Numbered from the stretch's first letter, positions 1 through 9,179 are shown. The stretch is 64,000 bases of DNA from Pseudomonadota bacterium (GCA_018830485.1 JAHJRQ010000015.1:682001-746000), one strand, 5' to 3'. Notes: a model not told the origin generated them from the letters alone. Made by a program: numbers and translations.

Positions 1-1791
1 CAGTGGTTCAGCTCGATTTGGTCGATCCGCGGGGTGCACACCAGCCTCAATCCCCAGGTGCTGCTGCTGATCAATGGCGTCCCCTTCACCTCCAGCTACC
101 AGGGCAGCCGCTTCTCTAGCTTCCAGATGCCGGTGGCCATGATCTCCAGAGTGGAGGTGGTGCGAGGGCCGGGCTCAGCTCTGCACGGGGCGGACGCTTT
201 TGCCGGCACGGTCAACGTCATCACCAAGGACAACTTCGAGATAGACGGCACTCAGGCAGGAGCGCGTTACGGTTCCTTCGACACCTCCGGCATCTGGGCT
301 CAGCATGGGGGCCAGTACCATGGCTTTGACGTGGCCTTCGGCGTGGAACGGCGCAAGAGCGGCGGTGACACGGGCAGGATTATCGAACGGGACTATCTCC
401 ACGCTGTCGGCGCTAGCGCCCTCTCCAACGCTCCGGGCTATATCAACACCGCTAATGAGCAGCTTGACAGCCATCTCATGCTGCGCAAGGAGAACTGGAC
501 CCTGCGTCTTTACGGCTCTATGCAGGAAGCCGCCGCTGGGCCCGGCGGCTTCCAGGCAATCACCTACGGCAATGATGTTGATACAAAATCATTGCTTGCC
601 GATCTTGCCTGGCACAACGACACGCTGGCAGAGAACTGGGAGCTGGAGAGCCGCATCTATTATTCCTATATCTACCAAGATAGCTTTATTCAATATTTTC
701 CCGCCGCCTTTCTCAACATGCTGGGCAATCCCATCTATACCTCTAGGGACGGCGGAGCGGAGGCGGGCGGCTTGTACAAGGGTTTCCGCGACCACCGGCT
801 TCGCATCGGCGTCGGCGCCAAGTCATATGATTTTGGCAGGGATCAGTACAAAAACTTCGGGGCTGCCGCCGTTGCCGACCCGTTCGGAGCCATGGTGCAT
901 GTGACCGATCCGGCCCATATCTATATTGACGAGGCGAGCCGGACCCTGTGGTACGGCTTGATTCAGGACGAATGGCAATTTGCCCGGCACTGGACCCTTA
1001 CCGTCGGTCTGCGTCATGACGAGTACTCCGACTTCGGCTCTACCGTCAATCCCAGAGCGGCCCTGGTCTGGGAGACCCGCTACGATCTGACCACCAAGTT
1101 GATGTACGGTCAGGCCTTCCGCGCCCCCTCCTTCGGTGAACAGTACGTCAAGAACAATCCGGTGGTCATCGGCAACCAAAATCTTATGCCGGAGGAGATC
1201 GAAACCATCGAACTGGCCTTTGACTACCAGCCCACCAAGAATCTTCGTCTGATCCTCAGCCTGTTCAACTATGAGGCCACGGAGCTTATCGAGGCTGTCG
1301 GCCCTAGTCTGCCCCAAGCTTATACCAACAACGGTGAGCAGGAGGGCCGGGGCTTTGAGGTGGAGCTGGACTGGTTGCTGCATCGTGATTTCCGGCTGCG
1401 GGCTAACTTTGCCTGTCAGCGTTCGACAAACAAAAAGCTTGACGACGCAGTGGTGCCGGATGCTCCCGGGCAACAATTCTATCTCAATCCCATTTGGACC
1501 TTCCTGCCGGACTGGTCCCTGAATGGTCAGTTTTATTGGATCGGCGACCGCCATCGGGCCCAGGGGGATCCGCGCGGTGATATTGCCGATTACGAGGTGG
1601 TTAACCTGATAGTGCGACGCAAGAACATCGCCAACAACTGGGAAGCGGCGGCGGGAATTCAGAACCTTTTTGACGAGGTGGGCCGGATTTCCAGCCCCCA
1701 TGCGGCGGCAGCCCCGGACGGCGCCTATATCCCCTACGATTACCCCATAGAAGGCCGGGCGGTCTGGGCGGAGTTGAAATATTATTTCTAG
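1..1791 (+). CDS. TonB-dependent outer-membrane receptor, 5' end outside window
   Basis: The frame is open from base 1, so the signal peptide, TonB box and part of the plug are missing. The visible 596 residues begin inside the plug domain, with the typical stretch VEVVRGPGSALHGADAFAG followed by NVITKD. They continue through a long beta-barrel rich in aromatic-ending strands. The protein ends in ELKYYF, and the terminal Phe is the usual outer-membrane assembly signal. Such receptors take up chelated metals, cobalamin or other large ligands using TonB energy. The ligand cannot be read from the sequence. A good intrinsic terminator follows. Family call firm; substrate unknown. Confidence 0.9.
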   Translation, partial: QWFSSIWSIRGVHTSLNPQVLLLINGVPFTSSYQGSRFSSFQMPVAMISRVEVVRGPGSALHGADAFAGTVNVITKDNFEIDGTQAGARYGSFDTSGIWAQHGGQYHGFDVAFGVERRKSGGDTGRIIERDYLHAVGASALSNAPGYINTANEQLDSHLMLRKENWTLRLYGSMQEAAAGPGGFQAITYGNDVDTKSLLADLAWHNDTLAENWELESRIYYSYIYQDSFIQYFPAAFLNMLGNPIYTSRDGGAEAGGLYKGFRDHRLRIGVGAKSYDFGRDQYKNFGAAAVADPFGAMVHVTDPAHIYIDEASRTLWYGLIQDEWQFARHWTLTVGLRHDEYSDFGSTVNPRAALVWETRYDLTTKLMYGQAFRAPSFGEQYVKNNPVVIGNQNLMPEEIETIELAFDYQPTKNLRLILSLFNYEATELIEAVGPSLPQAYTNNGEQEGRGFEVELDWLLHRDFRLRANFACQRSTNKKLDDAVVPDAPGQQFYLNPIWTFLPDWSLNGQFYWIGDRHRAQGDPRGDIADYEVVNLIVRRKNIANNWEAAAGIQNLFDEVGRISSPHAAAAPDGAYIPYDYPIEGRAVWAELKYYF

Positions 1792-1815
1792 GTGTTTGTT
1801 GGTCCGGCAAGGCAT

Positions 1816-1852
1816 AAGGCTTTGGTTGCCGAAAGGCGGGCAAAGCCTTTTT
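1816..1852 (+). terminator. Rho-independent terminator of the TonB receptor gene
   Basis: A 9-bp stem (1816-1824 with 1841-1849) continues, after one G-G mismatch, into a short inner stem (1826-1830 with 1835-1839) closed by a GAAA tetraloop. A T run follows at 1848-1852. It lies 25 bases after the receptor stop and before the citrate-synthase-like gene. Confidence 0.75.
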
Positions 1853-1878
1853 GCATATAAACGAAGCGTAGGCGGCAT

Positions 1879-2703
1879 ATGACAACTCGGAAAAATCAGG
1901 TTAGAAAGCGGGACATGTCCTTTGCCAACCGGACCATGACGAAGATTTGGCAGGAGATCCCATCCGAGCAGAATCCCTATTTGGCGGAAGCGTGCCGCTG
2001 TCATGGCTATGACATCCTTGAGCTAGCCCAGAAGAGGAGCTTCAGCGAGGTTCTTTTTCTCCTCTTTCAAGGCGAGCTGCCAACTCCGGAGCAAGCCAGG
2101 ATGCTGGAGTTTCTGTTTGTTTCCATGATCAACCCAGGTCCACGCCACCCGGCCACGCGGGCTGCCATGAACGCTGGGGTTGGAAAGACGACCCCCGCGC
2201 ACATCTTGCCCATTGGTCTCAATGCACTTGGCAGTGAATATTTGGGTGGGCAAGAGGTTGAGGCGGCTATCCGGTTTTTCAGAAAAAATCTTCGGGATTC
2301 TCCTAATGCTCTTGTCGCGGAATGTCTCAAGGGAGAGCGCCCGCACAAGGGTGATTGGCATATTGTGCCGGGATTTGGCAGTCGATTTGGGGAAATCGAC
2401 CCAATGCCTCTCAAAATTATTGCTCTGCTCCGAACAAAAGGAAGCGGCCAGGCCATCTCCTGGGGGTGCAGTTTTGCCGAGGCCTTAAAGCCATATGGGA
2501 TGGGATGGTTGTCAACCGGGGTGGTGGCAGCCGTATTGAGTGATCTGGGATTTCTGCCGCAAACAGGAGCTGGTCTTTTTCAACTTATTTGTGCGCCAGG
2601 AATTTTAGCCCATGGTCTTGAGTTGACCAACAAACCAATCAGTGCCATGCCTTTTTTAGATGAGGAGCACTATGTTATCGAACCTGAATCTCGCAAAAAG
2701 TGA
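1879..2703 (+). CDS. Citrate-synthase-like protein A, catalytic histidines absent
   Basis: 274 residues that resemble the citrate synthase/citryl-CoA lyase fold from end to end: CHGYD near 41-45, FQGELP at 63-68, HPATR at 90-94, LGSEYLGGQ at 117-125, PGFGSRFG at 164-171 and SDLGFLPQTGAGLF at 221-234. In true citrate synthases the GPAHGG and GFGHR motifs carry the substrate-binding and catalytic histidines. Here those positions read SEYLGG and GFGSR, so both are lost. The Asp of the DLG motif (222) remains. The gene overlaps the next one, which encodes a second protein of the same fold, so a heterodimer is plausible. Base use is AT-richer than the surroundings. An alternative in-frame ATG lies at 1915. 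Function unknown. Confidence 0.7.
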   Translation: MTTRKNQVRKRDMSFANRTMTKIWQEIPSEQNPYLAEACRCHGYDILELAQKRSFSEVLFLLFQGELPTPEQARMLEFLFVSMINPGPRHPATRAAMNAGVGKTTPAHILPIGLNALGSEYLGGQEVEAAIRFFRKNLRDSPNALVAECLKGERPHKGDWHIVPGFGSRFGEIDPMPLKIIALLRTKGSGQAISWGCSFAEALKPYGMGWLSTGVVAAVLSDLGFLPQTGAGLFQLICAPGILAHGLELTNKPISAMPFLDEEHYVIEPESRKK

Positions 2704-3508
2704 TACGTTTTTTTGGGATGAAAAACGTGGAGTAATACGGACCCGCAAAGGGGGGTGGATACCTGGCGAGGCGGTTTATTGTCACGGCTTTGATATGATG
2801 GAGAATCTGGTAGGGCAGGCCTCGTATTTTCAGGTTTTGGTCCTCAATGCAACGGGACGCCTCCCGGAAAGGCGACTGGCGGATTGGCTGGAGGCGTATT
2901 TTGTTTGCAACAGTTATCCAGACGCGCGGATCTGGTGTAATCAAGTGGGAAGTCTGTTTGGAACCATGCGCGCTACGCCGGTCAGTGCCATAAGTGCAGG
3001 CATCCTTGCCTCTGATTCTAAAATGTATGGTCCAGGTACAATTAAGGCCGGAGTTAAATTCTTTGTAGATGCAGTGGCTAAAAAACGAGGGGGGATATCT
3101 GTTGAAGAAATTGTACTCTCATGCCAGCGAGGCCCTCGAGCAAAACCCGTAATCCTTGGATATGCGAGGCCTGTAGCCAATGGTGATGAACGGATTGAAG
3201 CCATGGAGCGTGTTACAAAAAAACTTGGTTTCGAGCATGGGGAACATCTTTCTTTGGCTTTTGATATTGAAAAAATAATGTTGGAGAAAACCAAAGAACA
3301 AATGAATGCATTAGCCTATGTTCTCCCTTTTCTGTGTGACCAGGGTTTTTCCGTTCAAGAAATTTACTGTTTGTTAGCTGCTCTTGTCTATGCTGGAGTT
3401 ATTGCCTGCTACGCCGAGGCCGCCGATCAGCCGCCGGAATCGTTCTTTCCATTGCACTGCGAAGACATCGACTATCAGGGCAAGCCGCCTCGGCCTGTTC
3501 CTGCGTGA
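2672..3508 (+). CDS. Citrate-synthase-like protein B, catalytic histidines absent
   Basis: 278 residues, a diverged relative of the preceding gene product. It shares CHGFD (38-42) and TGRLP (61-65), and has MYGPG (118-122) where citrate synthase has AHGG, and GYARPV (163-168) where citrate synthase has GFGHRV. Both active-site histidines are therefore missing here too. The tail DIDYQGKPPRPVPA resembles the C-terminus of citryl-CoA-lyase-like proteins. The ATG at 2672 is preferred over the one at 2660 because GAGGAG lies four bases upstream. The reading frame overlaps gene A by 32 bases, so translation is probably coupled. Parts of the gene (about 3040-3400) are clearly AT-rich, which suggests transfer. 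cysC follows after 25 bases. Function unknown. Confidence 0.68.
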   Translation: MLSNLNLAKSDTFFWDEKRGVIRTRKGGWIPGEAVYCHGFDMMENLVGQASYFQVLVLNATGRLPERRLADWLEAYFVCNSYPDARIWCNQVGSLFGTMRATPVSAISAGILASDSKMYGPGTIKAGVKFFVDAVAKKRGGISVEEIVLSCQRGPRAKPVILGYARPVANGDERIEAMERVTKKLGFEHGEHLSLAFDIEKIMLEKTKEQMNALAYVLPFLCDQGFSVQEIYCLLAALVYAGVIACYAEAADQPPESFFPLHCEDIDYQGKPPRPVPA

Positions 3509-3533
3509 GAAGATATTGCGAGACTAAGGGCGC

Positions 3534-4136
3534 ATGACAAAAAACAACATTGTCTGGCACATGGCCACCGTGAACCGAGCGCGCCGGGAAGAGGCGAGCC
3601 GCCATCGCAGCATGGTCCTGTGGTTTACCGGTCTTTCCGGAGCAGGCAAATCAACCCTGGCCCACGCAGTGGAGGAGCGGCTTTTCTCCATGGGCGCCCA
3701 CACCTATGTCTTTGACGGGGACAACGTTCGCCATGGCTTGTGCCGGGACTTGGGCTTCGACAGAGAAGAGCGGAGCGAGAACATCCGGCGGATCGCGGAA
3801 ATGGTCAAGCTCTTCCTTGATGCCGGGATCATTGCGCTTACCGCCTTTATTTCTCCCTTTCGCGAGGATCGGCAACGGGTGCGGGAGATCCTCGGCGCGG
3901 ATAATTTTTTTGAAATCTACTGCCGCTGCTCCCTGGAAACCTGTGAACAGCGGGATGTGAAAGGGATATACCGCAAGGCCCGTCTCGGTGAAGTGGCGCA
4001 TTTCACCGGCATCACCGCACCCTATGAGGAGCCGGAGCATCCGGATCTGGTGTTGGACACTGACCGGCAACCCCTTGCGGAGAGCGTGGAAGCGGTGGTG
4101 AAGGCAATCGGGGAGCGGGTATTTTTCGATTGTTGA
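3534..4136 (+). CDS. cysC: Adenylyl-sulfate kinase (APS kinase)
   Basis: 200 residues. A P-loop GLSGAGKS lies at 33-40, followed by DGDNVRHGL (61-69), the family's APS-binding region, and later FISPFREDR and KARLGEVAHFTGI. The enzyme phosphorylates APS to PAPS with ATP in the cytoplasm. PAPS is the sulfuryl donor for sulfotransferases, and one is encoded immediately convergent with this gene, the stop codons abutting at 4136/4137. In a dissimilatory sulfate reducer APS normally goes to APS reductase, so a kinase here points to making a sulfated product. It is probably co-transcribed with the two citrate-synthase-like genes. Identity is firm. Confidence 0.95.
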   Translation: MTKNNIVWHMATVNRARREEASRHRSMVLWFTGLSGAGKSTLAHAVEERLFSMGAHTYVFDGDNVRHGLCRDLGFDREERSENIRRIAEMVKLFLDAGIIALTAFISPFREDRQRVREILGADNFFEIYCRCSLETCEQRDVKGIYRKARLGEVAHFTGITAPYEEPEHPDLVLDTDRQPLAESVEAVVKAIGERVFFDC

Positions 4137-5258
4137 TTACTCTCCCGTTTCTTCCATGTCGTAACGTTCAAAGACAAAAGCAAATTCCTTTGAGATGCGC
4201 TCCCGGCTCAGGCCGAACTCCGCCAGTTCCTTTACCTTGTGTTTCCGTTGATAGGTTCCCTGTTTTTCAGCACGTTCCCGTATCGCCTGCCGCAGCTCCT
4301 CACTGATTGCAAGGCCGGTGAACTCCATGATCCGTTCAAAGGCGCTGCTCAAGTCGTTGCGCAATTGCTCGTAGGGCAGGATCATGACCCTGTCCGGCGG
4401 CAGTTCATTCCGTACATCCATCTCGTAAAGGTAACGGTACAGGTCTACCATTCCCTGGAGGCGATGTTCGTTGTAACGCTGGAGCAACTCCGGCCGGACC
4501 TGCTTGATGCCCCATCGGAACTCGATGCTGTTGTGCAGCAGGGAGAGAAAGGACGGCACCACATGATGGGGGCTGCGCATGATGAAGATGAAGCGGGCAT
4601 CCGGGTAGAACTCCAGCATGGTCTTGAGCCGGAAGGTGGAGAAGTGGGTCTGGGCGATGATCCGGCTTTTTCCGGTGGAGTACAGGTGGCGCCGGAAGCA
4701 ACCATCCAGAAAGCGCATGGAGCGTAGCCGTGCCTCTTTCGGCTGGCGATCGTGGTATTGGATTTCCGGGTAAGTTCGCTCGTCAAAGGAAAGCATGCCG
4801 ATGGTGATGAAGTTGGTGTCGTAGTTATGCAAGAAGAGCATCTCCTCTTCCTCGGTCTTGTCCAGCGCCATGCGGTGGCCGGTCCATGCCGGCATCACCT
4901 CGCCCTTGCCTTTTTTGATCAGCATCTTCACCAGAGGGTGAAACAGAGCCCGGGCCGTGAGGGCCGGGAAGAAGAGGTGCCAGGTGTGGAAAGGGGCTGC
5001 CTCTTCGTGCTGGGTCAGCAGATGGTGGAGAAAGGTGGTGCCGCTTCTGGGATGGCCGATGATGAAGATGGGCTTTTCCACCCTGACCTTGCGGAAGCCG
5101 GGGAAAAAGAGGTGGTCCAGGGCCATGGTCAGGGCGGTGAGGATTTTCATCGTGGGTTCGACCAGAAGCCAGGTAAGAAAAACCGGGCCGAATCCGTATA
5201 CCCGCCAGGTAACGCGAAGGATTCGCAGATAGGTTTTCAGCATGAAAACAAAGCGCAT
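4137..5258 (-). CDS. Sulfotransferase family protein
   Basis: 373 residues. The PAPS 5'-phosphosulfate-binding loop is clear near 66-78 (IIGHPRSGTTFLH), and a second PAPS-contacting region is likely around RFIFIMRSPHHVVPS. A hydrophobic stretch around 24-50 may anchor the protein to the membrane. The family (Sulfotransfer_3 type) moves a sulfuryl group from PAPS to a hydroxyl or amine of a small molecule, lipid or glycan. The acceptor cannot be predicted. Its stop abuts the cysC stop, and cysC would supply the donor, so the two probably work together although they are transcribed towards each other. Confidence 0.85.
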   Translation of the reverse strand: MRFVFMLKTYLRILRVTWRVYGFGPVFLTWLLVEPTMKILTALTMALDHLFFPGFRKVRVEKPIFIIGHPRSGTTFLHHLLTQHEEAAPFHTWHLFFPALTARALFHPLVKMLIKKGKGEVMPAWTGHRMALDKTEEEEMLFLHNYDTNFITIGMLSFDERTYPEIQYHDRQPKEARLRSMRFLDGCFRRHLYSTGKSRIIAQTHFSTFRLKTMLEFYPDARFIFIMRSPHHVVPSFLSLLHNSIEFRWGIKQVRPELLQRYNEHRLQGMVDLYRYLYEMDVRNELPPDRVMILPYEQLRNDLSSAFERIMEFTGLAISEELRQAIRERAEKQGTYQRKHKVKELAEFGLSRERISKEFAFVFERYDMEETGE

Positions 5259-5303
5259 TTTTTATTCCTCTCGACAAGAGCAAATATCTCTTCTTTACTG
5301 TCT

Positions 5304-5332
5304 ATTGTAACATCGTATTTCCATACTGGAAA
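5304..5332 (-). promoter_or_regulatory. Candidate sigma-70 promoter of the sulfotransferase gene
   Basis: Read on the minus strand: TTTCCA (5327-5332), 17 bases, TACAAT (5304-5309). The -10 matches the consensus at five of six positions and the -35 at four of six. It sits about 45 bases upstream of the start codon. Confidence 0.45.
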
Positions 5333-5422
5333 ATAGAGGGAAGTCGCAAGCTATTTTGCGGCTTTTGTGTCGCACGGTTAAAGCGGCGAGTTCCCTATAT
5401 AAAGCCATCCTGGGGGGGGTGT

Positions 5423-7135
5423 ATGAATACTGCGGAAATGATGATCGATCTGTTGAGTCATGTCGGAGTTGAGTATATTTTCGGCGTACCTGGAGGAGCC
5501 ATTGAGGACCTGAATACCGCGATCTATCACAACAAAAAGGGGGTCAGGCCCATCGTCACCAAGCATGAGGCGGGTGCCGCCTTCATGGCCGACGGCTATG
5601 CCCGGGTTTCACGGAGGCTCGGCGTGTGCTGCTCCACGGCAGGCCCAGGCGCCTCGAACCTGATCACCGGCTTGGCTTCTGCCTATGCCGATCAGATTCC
5701 GGTCCTGGCGCTCACCGGCCAGGTGGCCACGTCGGTGTTCGGCAAAGGGGCCATTCAGGAATCCGGCTCCGAAGGGGTGAACATCACAAATATCTTCCGG
5801 AATTTCACCAAGTACAGCGGCATGCTGATCACGGAAGACCGTGCCCAATACATGCTGCAGAAGGCTGTACGAATCGCCATGAGCGGCCCCACAGGTCCGA
5901 CCCATCTCAACCTGCCCACCGACATCATGAAGCGTGAGGTGGACCAGAAAAAGCTCTGTTCCCTCAAAATGGATGGCCGTCTTTTTGACAGGGAGAGCGT
6001 CAAGCGGGCTGCCGGGTATCTGGCGGCGGCAAAGCGGCCGGTGGTAATTGCCGGCTGGGGGGTCGTTCTTTCCCGGGCCGCCTATGAACTGCTTGAGCTT
6101 GCGCAGCTCCTTCAGGTGCCGGTGGCAACCTCTCCCAAAGCCAAGGGAATTTTTCCGGAATCGCATCCCCTGTCGTTGGGGGTATTAGGCTTTGCCGGCA
6201 GTCCTGCAGCCAAGGAATATATTATTGAAAATGAGGTGGACGTGGTGCTTGGGGTGGGTACCAGCTTTTCCGAGATGATGACCAGCGGCTGGGACGACCG
6301 CATCCATCCCACCGAGCACCTGATCCATATCGATGTCGATCCGGAGAAGATCGGCAGGAATTACTGCACCTCGGTCGCGCTGGTGGGAGATGCCAGGATG
6401 AATCTCAAGGAGCTGTGCGAGGCGATCTTGGAAGAGCGCCCGCAGCAGTATTCCGCTGTTCAAGGCAATTCGGTGGAGGAGGGCATCGCGGCCCTGCACC
6501 GGAAACACCAGGATGTCCCGGAGGACTTCAGCGGCAGGGAAAATCTTTACCACCCGCAGAAGCTGGTGCAGGACATTCAGCGCGCCTTCCCTGCTGATAC
6601 CGTATATTTTGCTGATATCGGCACTTCCATGGCCTGGGCAATTCGGCATATGACCATTGACCGGCCGTACTGTTTTTATGTCTCCCTGGGCTTCGGCTCC
6701 ATGGGGTATGCGGTGGCGGCTCCGGTGGGCGCCAAGCTGGCGATGCCGGAGCGGCCGGTGGTGGCCATGGTTGGGGATGGCTCTTTTCTGATGAACGGGT
6801 TTGAAGTTGCCACCGCAGTGGACAATGATATCCCCGTGATCTGGGTGGTTTTCAATAATGCCATGCTGGGCATGGTCCATCATGGGCGGCGGCTTTTCAA
6901 AACCCCGATCCCGGACGGGCTGCCGCCTCGTTTCAAGCGGGTTGATTTTGTCCAAATAGCCGAAGGCCTGGGGGCCCGGGGAATCCGGCTTGATGGAGCC
7001 AACCCGCTTACGCCCGAGCTGGCTCGCGAGATCCTTGCGGAAGGGCGGCCGACCGTGCTGGATGTCTGGATCGACGAGGAGGTCGTTCCGCCCATTCACA
7101 GCCGCATCGCCACCGTGGACAAGCATTTCGGTTGA
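5423..7135 (+). CDS. Acetolactate-synthase-like thiamine pyrophosphate enzyme
   Basis: 570 residues with the three-domain layout of the TPP-dependent acetolactate synthase/pyruvate oxidase family. The N-terminal Pyr domain has FGVPGG (20-25) and the catalytic Glu49 in KHEAGAAFMADGYAR. A central nucleotide-binding-like domain follows. The C-terminal PP domain has the TPP/Mg2+ motif from GDGSF (about 450) to NN (about 480). Length and motifs fit biosynthetic acetolactate synthase, but no small regulatory subunit (ilvN) or other branched-chain gene is adjacent, so another 2-oxoacid reaction is possible. A run of G at 5411-5418 serves as the ribosome binding site. A decayed copy of a dispersed repeat follows the stop codon. 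Confidence 0.8.
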   Translation: MNTAEMMIDLLSHVGVEYIFGVPGGAIEDLNTAIYHNKKGVRPIVTKHEAGAAFMADGYARVSRRLGVCCSTAGPGASNLITGLASAYADQIPVLALTGQVATSVFGKGAIQESGSEGVNITNIFRNFTKYSGMLITEDRAQYMLQKAVRIAMSGPTGPTHLNLPTDIMKREVDQKKLCSLKMDGRLFDRESVKRAAGYLAAAKRPVVIAGWGVVLSRAAYELLELAQLLQVPVATSPKAKGIFPESHPLSLGVLGFAGSPAAKEYIIENEVDVVLGVGTSFSEMMTSGWDDRIHPTEHLIHIDVDPEKIGRNYCTSVALVGDARMNLKELCEAILEERPQQYSAVQGNSVEEGIAALHRKHQDVPEDFSGRENLYHPQKLVQDIQRAFPADTVYFADIGTSMAWAIRHMTIDRPYCFYVSLGFGSMGYAVAAPVGAKLAMPERPVVAMVGDGSFLMNGFEVATAVDNDIPVIWVVFNNAMLGMVHHGRRLFKTPIPDGLPPRFKRVDFVQIAEGLGARGIRLDGANPLTPELAREILAEGRPTVLDVWIDEEVVPPIHSRIATVDKHFG

Positions 7136-7167
7136 GATGTACGGGGCTGCCAGGCCTCCTGCCCGCC

Positions 7168-7196
7168 TCTGCGGCAACAGCGAAGCGGCGCCGCAG
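7168..7196. repeat. Decayed copy of the CAGCAG intergenic repeat
   Basis: 29 bases match, with about three differences, the 3' end of the repeat copy at 36908-37048 (TCTGCGGCA, CAGCGAAGCGGCGC). It lies 33 bases after the stop codon of the TPP enzyme. The rest of the 268-base gap before the kinase at 7404 shows no gene. Confidence 0.45.
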
Positions 7197-7403
7197 CGGA
7201 TGCGGTCCGGATGATTTCCATGGTTTTCGGCTTTAGCCGGACAGTTGCATTTTTTCTTGCCTTTTCGTTTTTCCCCCCGGTACCATGAAAGAGCCGGGTC
7301 GGAACATGCTGTTTTTACAGCCTGTGCTCAATGCGGGAGGAGAATTTTTTTCTTCCGGCATCCATGGCGGGAAAAACAGTTTTTGAACTGCGGCGGAGAG
7401 ACC

Positions 7404-9179
7404 ATGCGGAAGCGACCGACAATCAGCATATACCTGCTGGGCATGAACATGGTCCTGCTTTGCGTTCTCTTCCCGGCCTTCAGTTATTTTATCCTCAGGG
7501 AAACCTTTCAGCTTCGCGATATTCAGCTTGATCGCAACATCAAAATGATCCGGCAGGGTCTGGTCATTCGAAGCGCCTCCCTGGTCCGGAATACGGCCAT
7601 GAGCGCAAGAGAGGCCGTGGCAGGCTTTGACTTCACCTTTTTACAGAACCTGGTTGCCGAGGTGGTCCGGGACGATCCCGAAATTCTTTACTGTATGATC
7701 ATGGATCGGTCACGGACAGTTATCGCACATAACGAAAGAAGCCTGGTCGGCAGCTCCCTGACCGGTCCGCTTGACGACAAGGCCGCTCTTTTGATGGATA
7801 CGACATTTCCCATAGAGCGGCCGAGCGGGAAAGTCCCGGTGGAATATTTCTGGCCGGAGGATGGAAAAGACGGCGGCAGAGTTTTGGAGGCGGTTTTTCC
7901 CGTCTACAGCGGGGAGGCGCTTTGGGGAGTAATCCGTTGCGGCTATACTTTGGCGCCCCTTGAGGAGGAAATTGTAAGGGCGCAGGCGGAATGGACCGCG
8001 CAGATGCGACAGGTTACCATCAATTTTCTCTATATCCTGCTGGGTTTCTTTCTTGCAGGCCTGGCGGTGGTAACCCTCCTGACCCGTTTCTTTGTGCGGG
8101 CGACCAGTGTGTTGCATGCCGGTGTCCGGCAGGTGGCGGCCGGGGAGCTTGATAGGGAAATAGCCTTGCCGGATATGGCTTGCGAGGAATTCGTCGATCT
8201 GGCGGCTTCGTTCAACAGCATGACCGAAAAATTGCGCCTGATGCGGCAGCAGCTTGACGACTACGCCCGTTCTCTGGAGCGGAAGGTGGAGGAGAGGACG
8301 CGGGAACTTGAGGAGGCGCAGGGCATCATGGTCCGACAGGCCCACGAAGCGGGCATGGCCGAGATGGCGGTGGGTGTGCTGCACAACATCGGCAACGCTA
8401 TCACTCCGGCGCAGGTGGGGGCCACGACGCTGTGCAACCATCTGGCTGAAAGCCCTCTTCGTTCCAGGCTGGAGGAAGCCGTTGCGCCCTTGCGTGATTT
8501 TCTTGAGGGAAAGCGTTTGCTTGCCCAGGAGGAAAAAGAGTATTGCCTCGATATCCTCCGGCATCTGCCCGCTGCGGTCACCGAGGAGTTCGACCGCACC
8601 GTCAACGAACTTCGTTCCATTATCGGGAAACATCGGCATATAGAAAGCATTATCCGGCTGCAGATGCGTTATGCCCGGCTGATGGACAACTCCGAGAACC
8701 TCGATATCAACAGACTTGTGCAGGATGCGCTGAAAATTCTGGCGTATGATATCGGCAAGCGTCATATAACCATTGAAATCCGGCTTGGGGAGGTGCCCCC
8801 GGTCAAGGCGGAAGAGGCGAAGCTTCTCCAGGTTCTGGTCAATCTGATCAAAAACGGCTATGAGGCCATGGATGGCTTCCTCGGCAAAAAGCGGGAGTTG
8901 GCCATCTCCACGAATACCCGGGAGGAGAACGGACAACTCCTGGTCCTCTTTTCCGTAAAGGATACGGGGTGCGGATTCACCGACGAGGAAAAGAAGCGCT
9001 TTTTCAGTTTCGGATATTCCACTAAAGAGCGGGGCAGCGGGTTCGGGTTGCATGCCTGCGCCAATTACATGATTGCCAATAAAGGTTTTATTGAGGCGGA
9101 GAGTGAAGGGCCGGGAAAAGGGGCACGCTTTATTGTGCTTTTGCCTGCCGCAGTCTCGGAGCGGCCACATGCGGAATAA
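7404..9179 (+). CDS. Membrane sensor histidine kinase with HAMP domain
   Basis: 591 residues. TM1 at about 8-30, an extracytoplasmic sensor region at about 35-205, TM2 at about 208-230, then HAMP and a coiled coil (SLERKVEERTRELEEAQ). The phosphoacceptor region is MAVGVLHNIGNAITPAQVG. It belongs to the His-Asn-Ile-Gly-Asn type of H box rather than the usual His-Glu. The ATPase domain shows NLIKNGYEAM (N box), DTGCGF (G1) and GSGFGLH (G2). The ATG at 7404 is preferred to a start at 7245 because GGAGAG lies just upstream and the protein then begins with a normal TM helix. A receiver-rich hybrid kinase follows 97 bases later and is its likely partner. Confidence 0.88.
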   Translation: MRKRPTISIYLLGMNMVLLCVLFPAFSYFILRETFQLRDIQLDRNIKMIRQGLVIRSASLVRNTAMSAREAVAGFDFTFLQNLVAEVVRDDPEILYCMIMDRSRTVIAHNERSLVGSSLTGPLDDKAALLMDTTFPIERPSGKVPVEYFWPEDGKDGGRVLEAVFPVYSGEALWGVIRCGYTLAPLEEEIVRAQAEWTAQMRQVTINFLYILLGFFLAGLAVVTLLTRFFVRATSVLHAGVRQVAAGELDREIALPDMACEEFVDLAASFNSMTEKLRLMRQQLDDYARSLERKVEERTRELEEAQGIMVRQAHEAGMAEMAVGVLHNIGNAITPAQVGATTLCNHLAESPLRSRLEEAVAPLRDFLEGKRLLAQEEKEYCLDILRHLPAAVTEEFDRTVNELRSIIGKHRHIESIIRLQMRYARLMDNSENLDINRLVQDALKILAYDIGKRHITIEIRLGEVPPVKAEEAKLLQVLVNLIKNGYEAMDGFLGKKRELAISTNTREENGQLLVLFSVKDTGCGFTDEEKKRFFSFGYSTKERGSGFGLHACANYMIANKGFIEAESEGPGKGARFIVLLPAAVSERPHAE

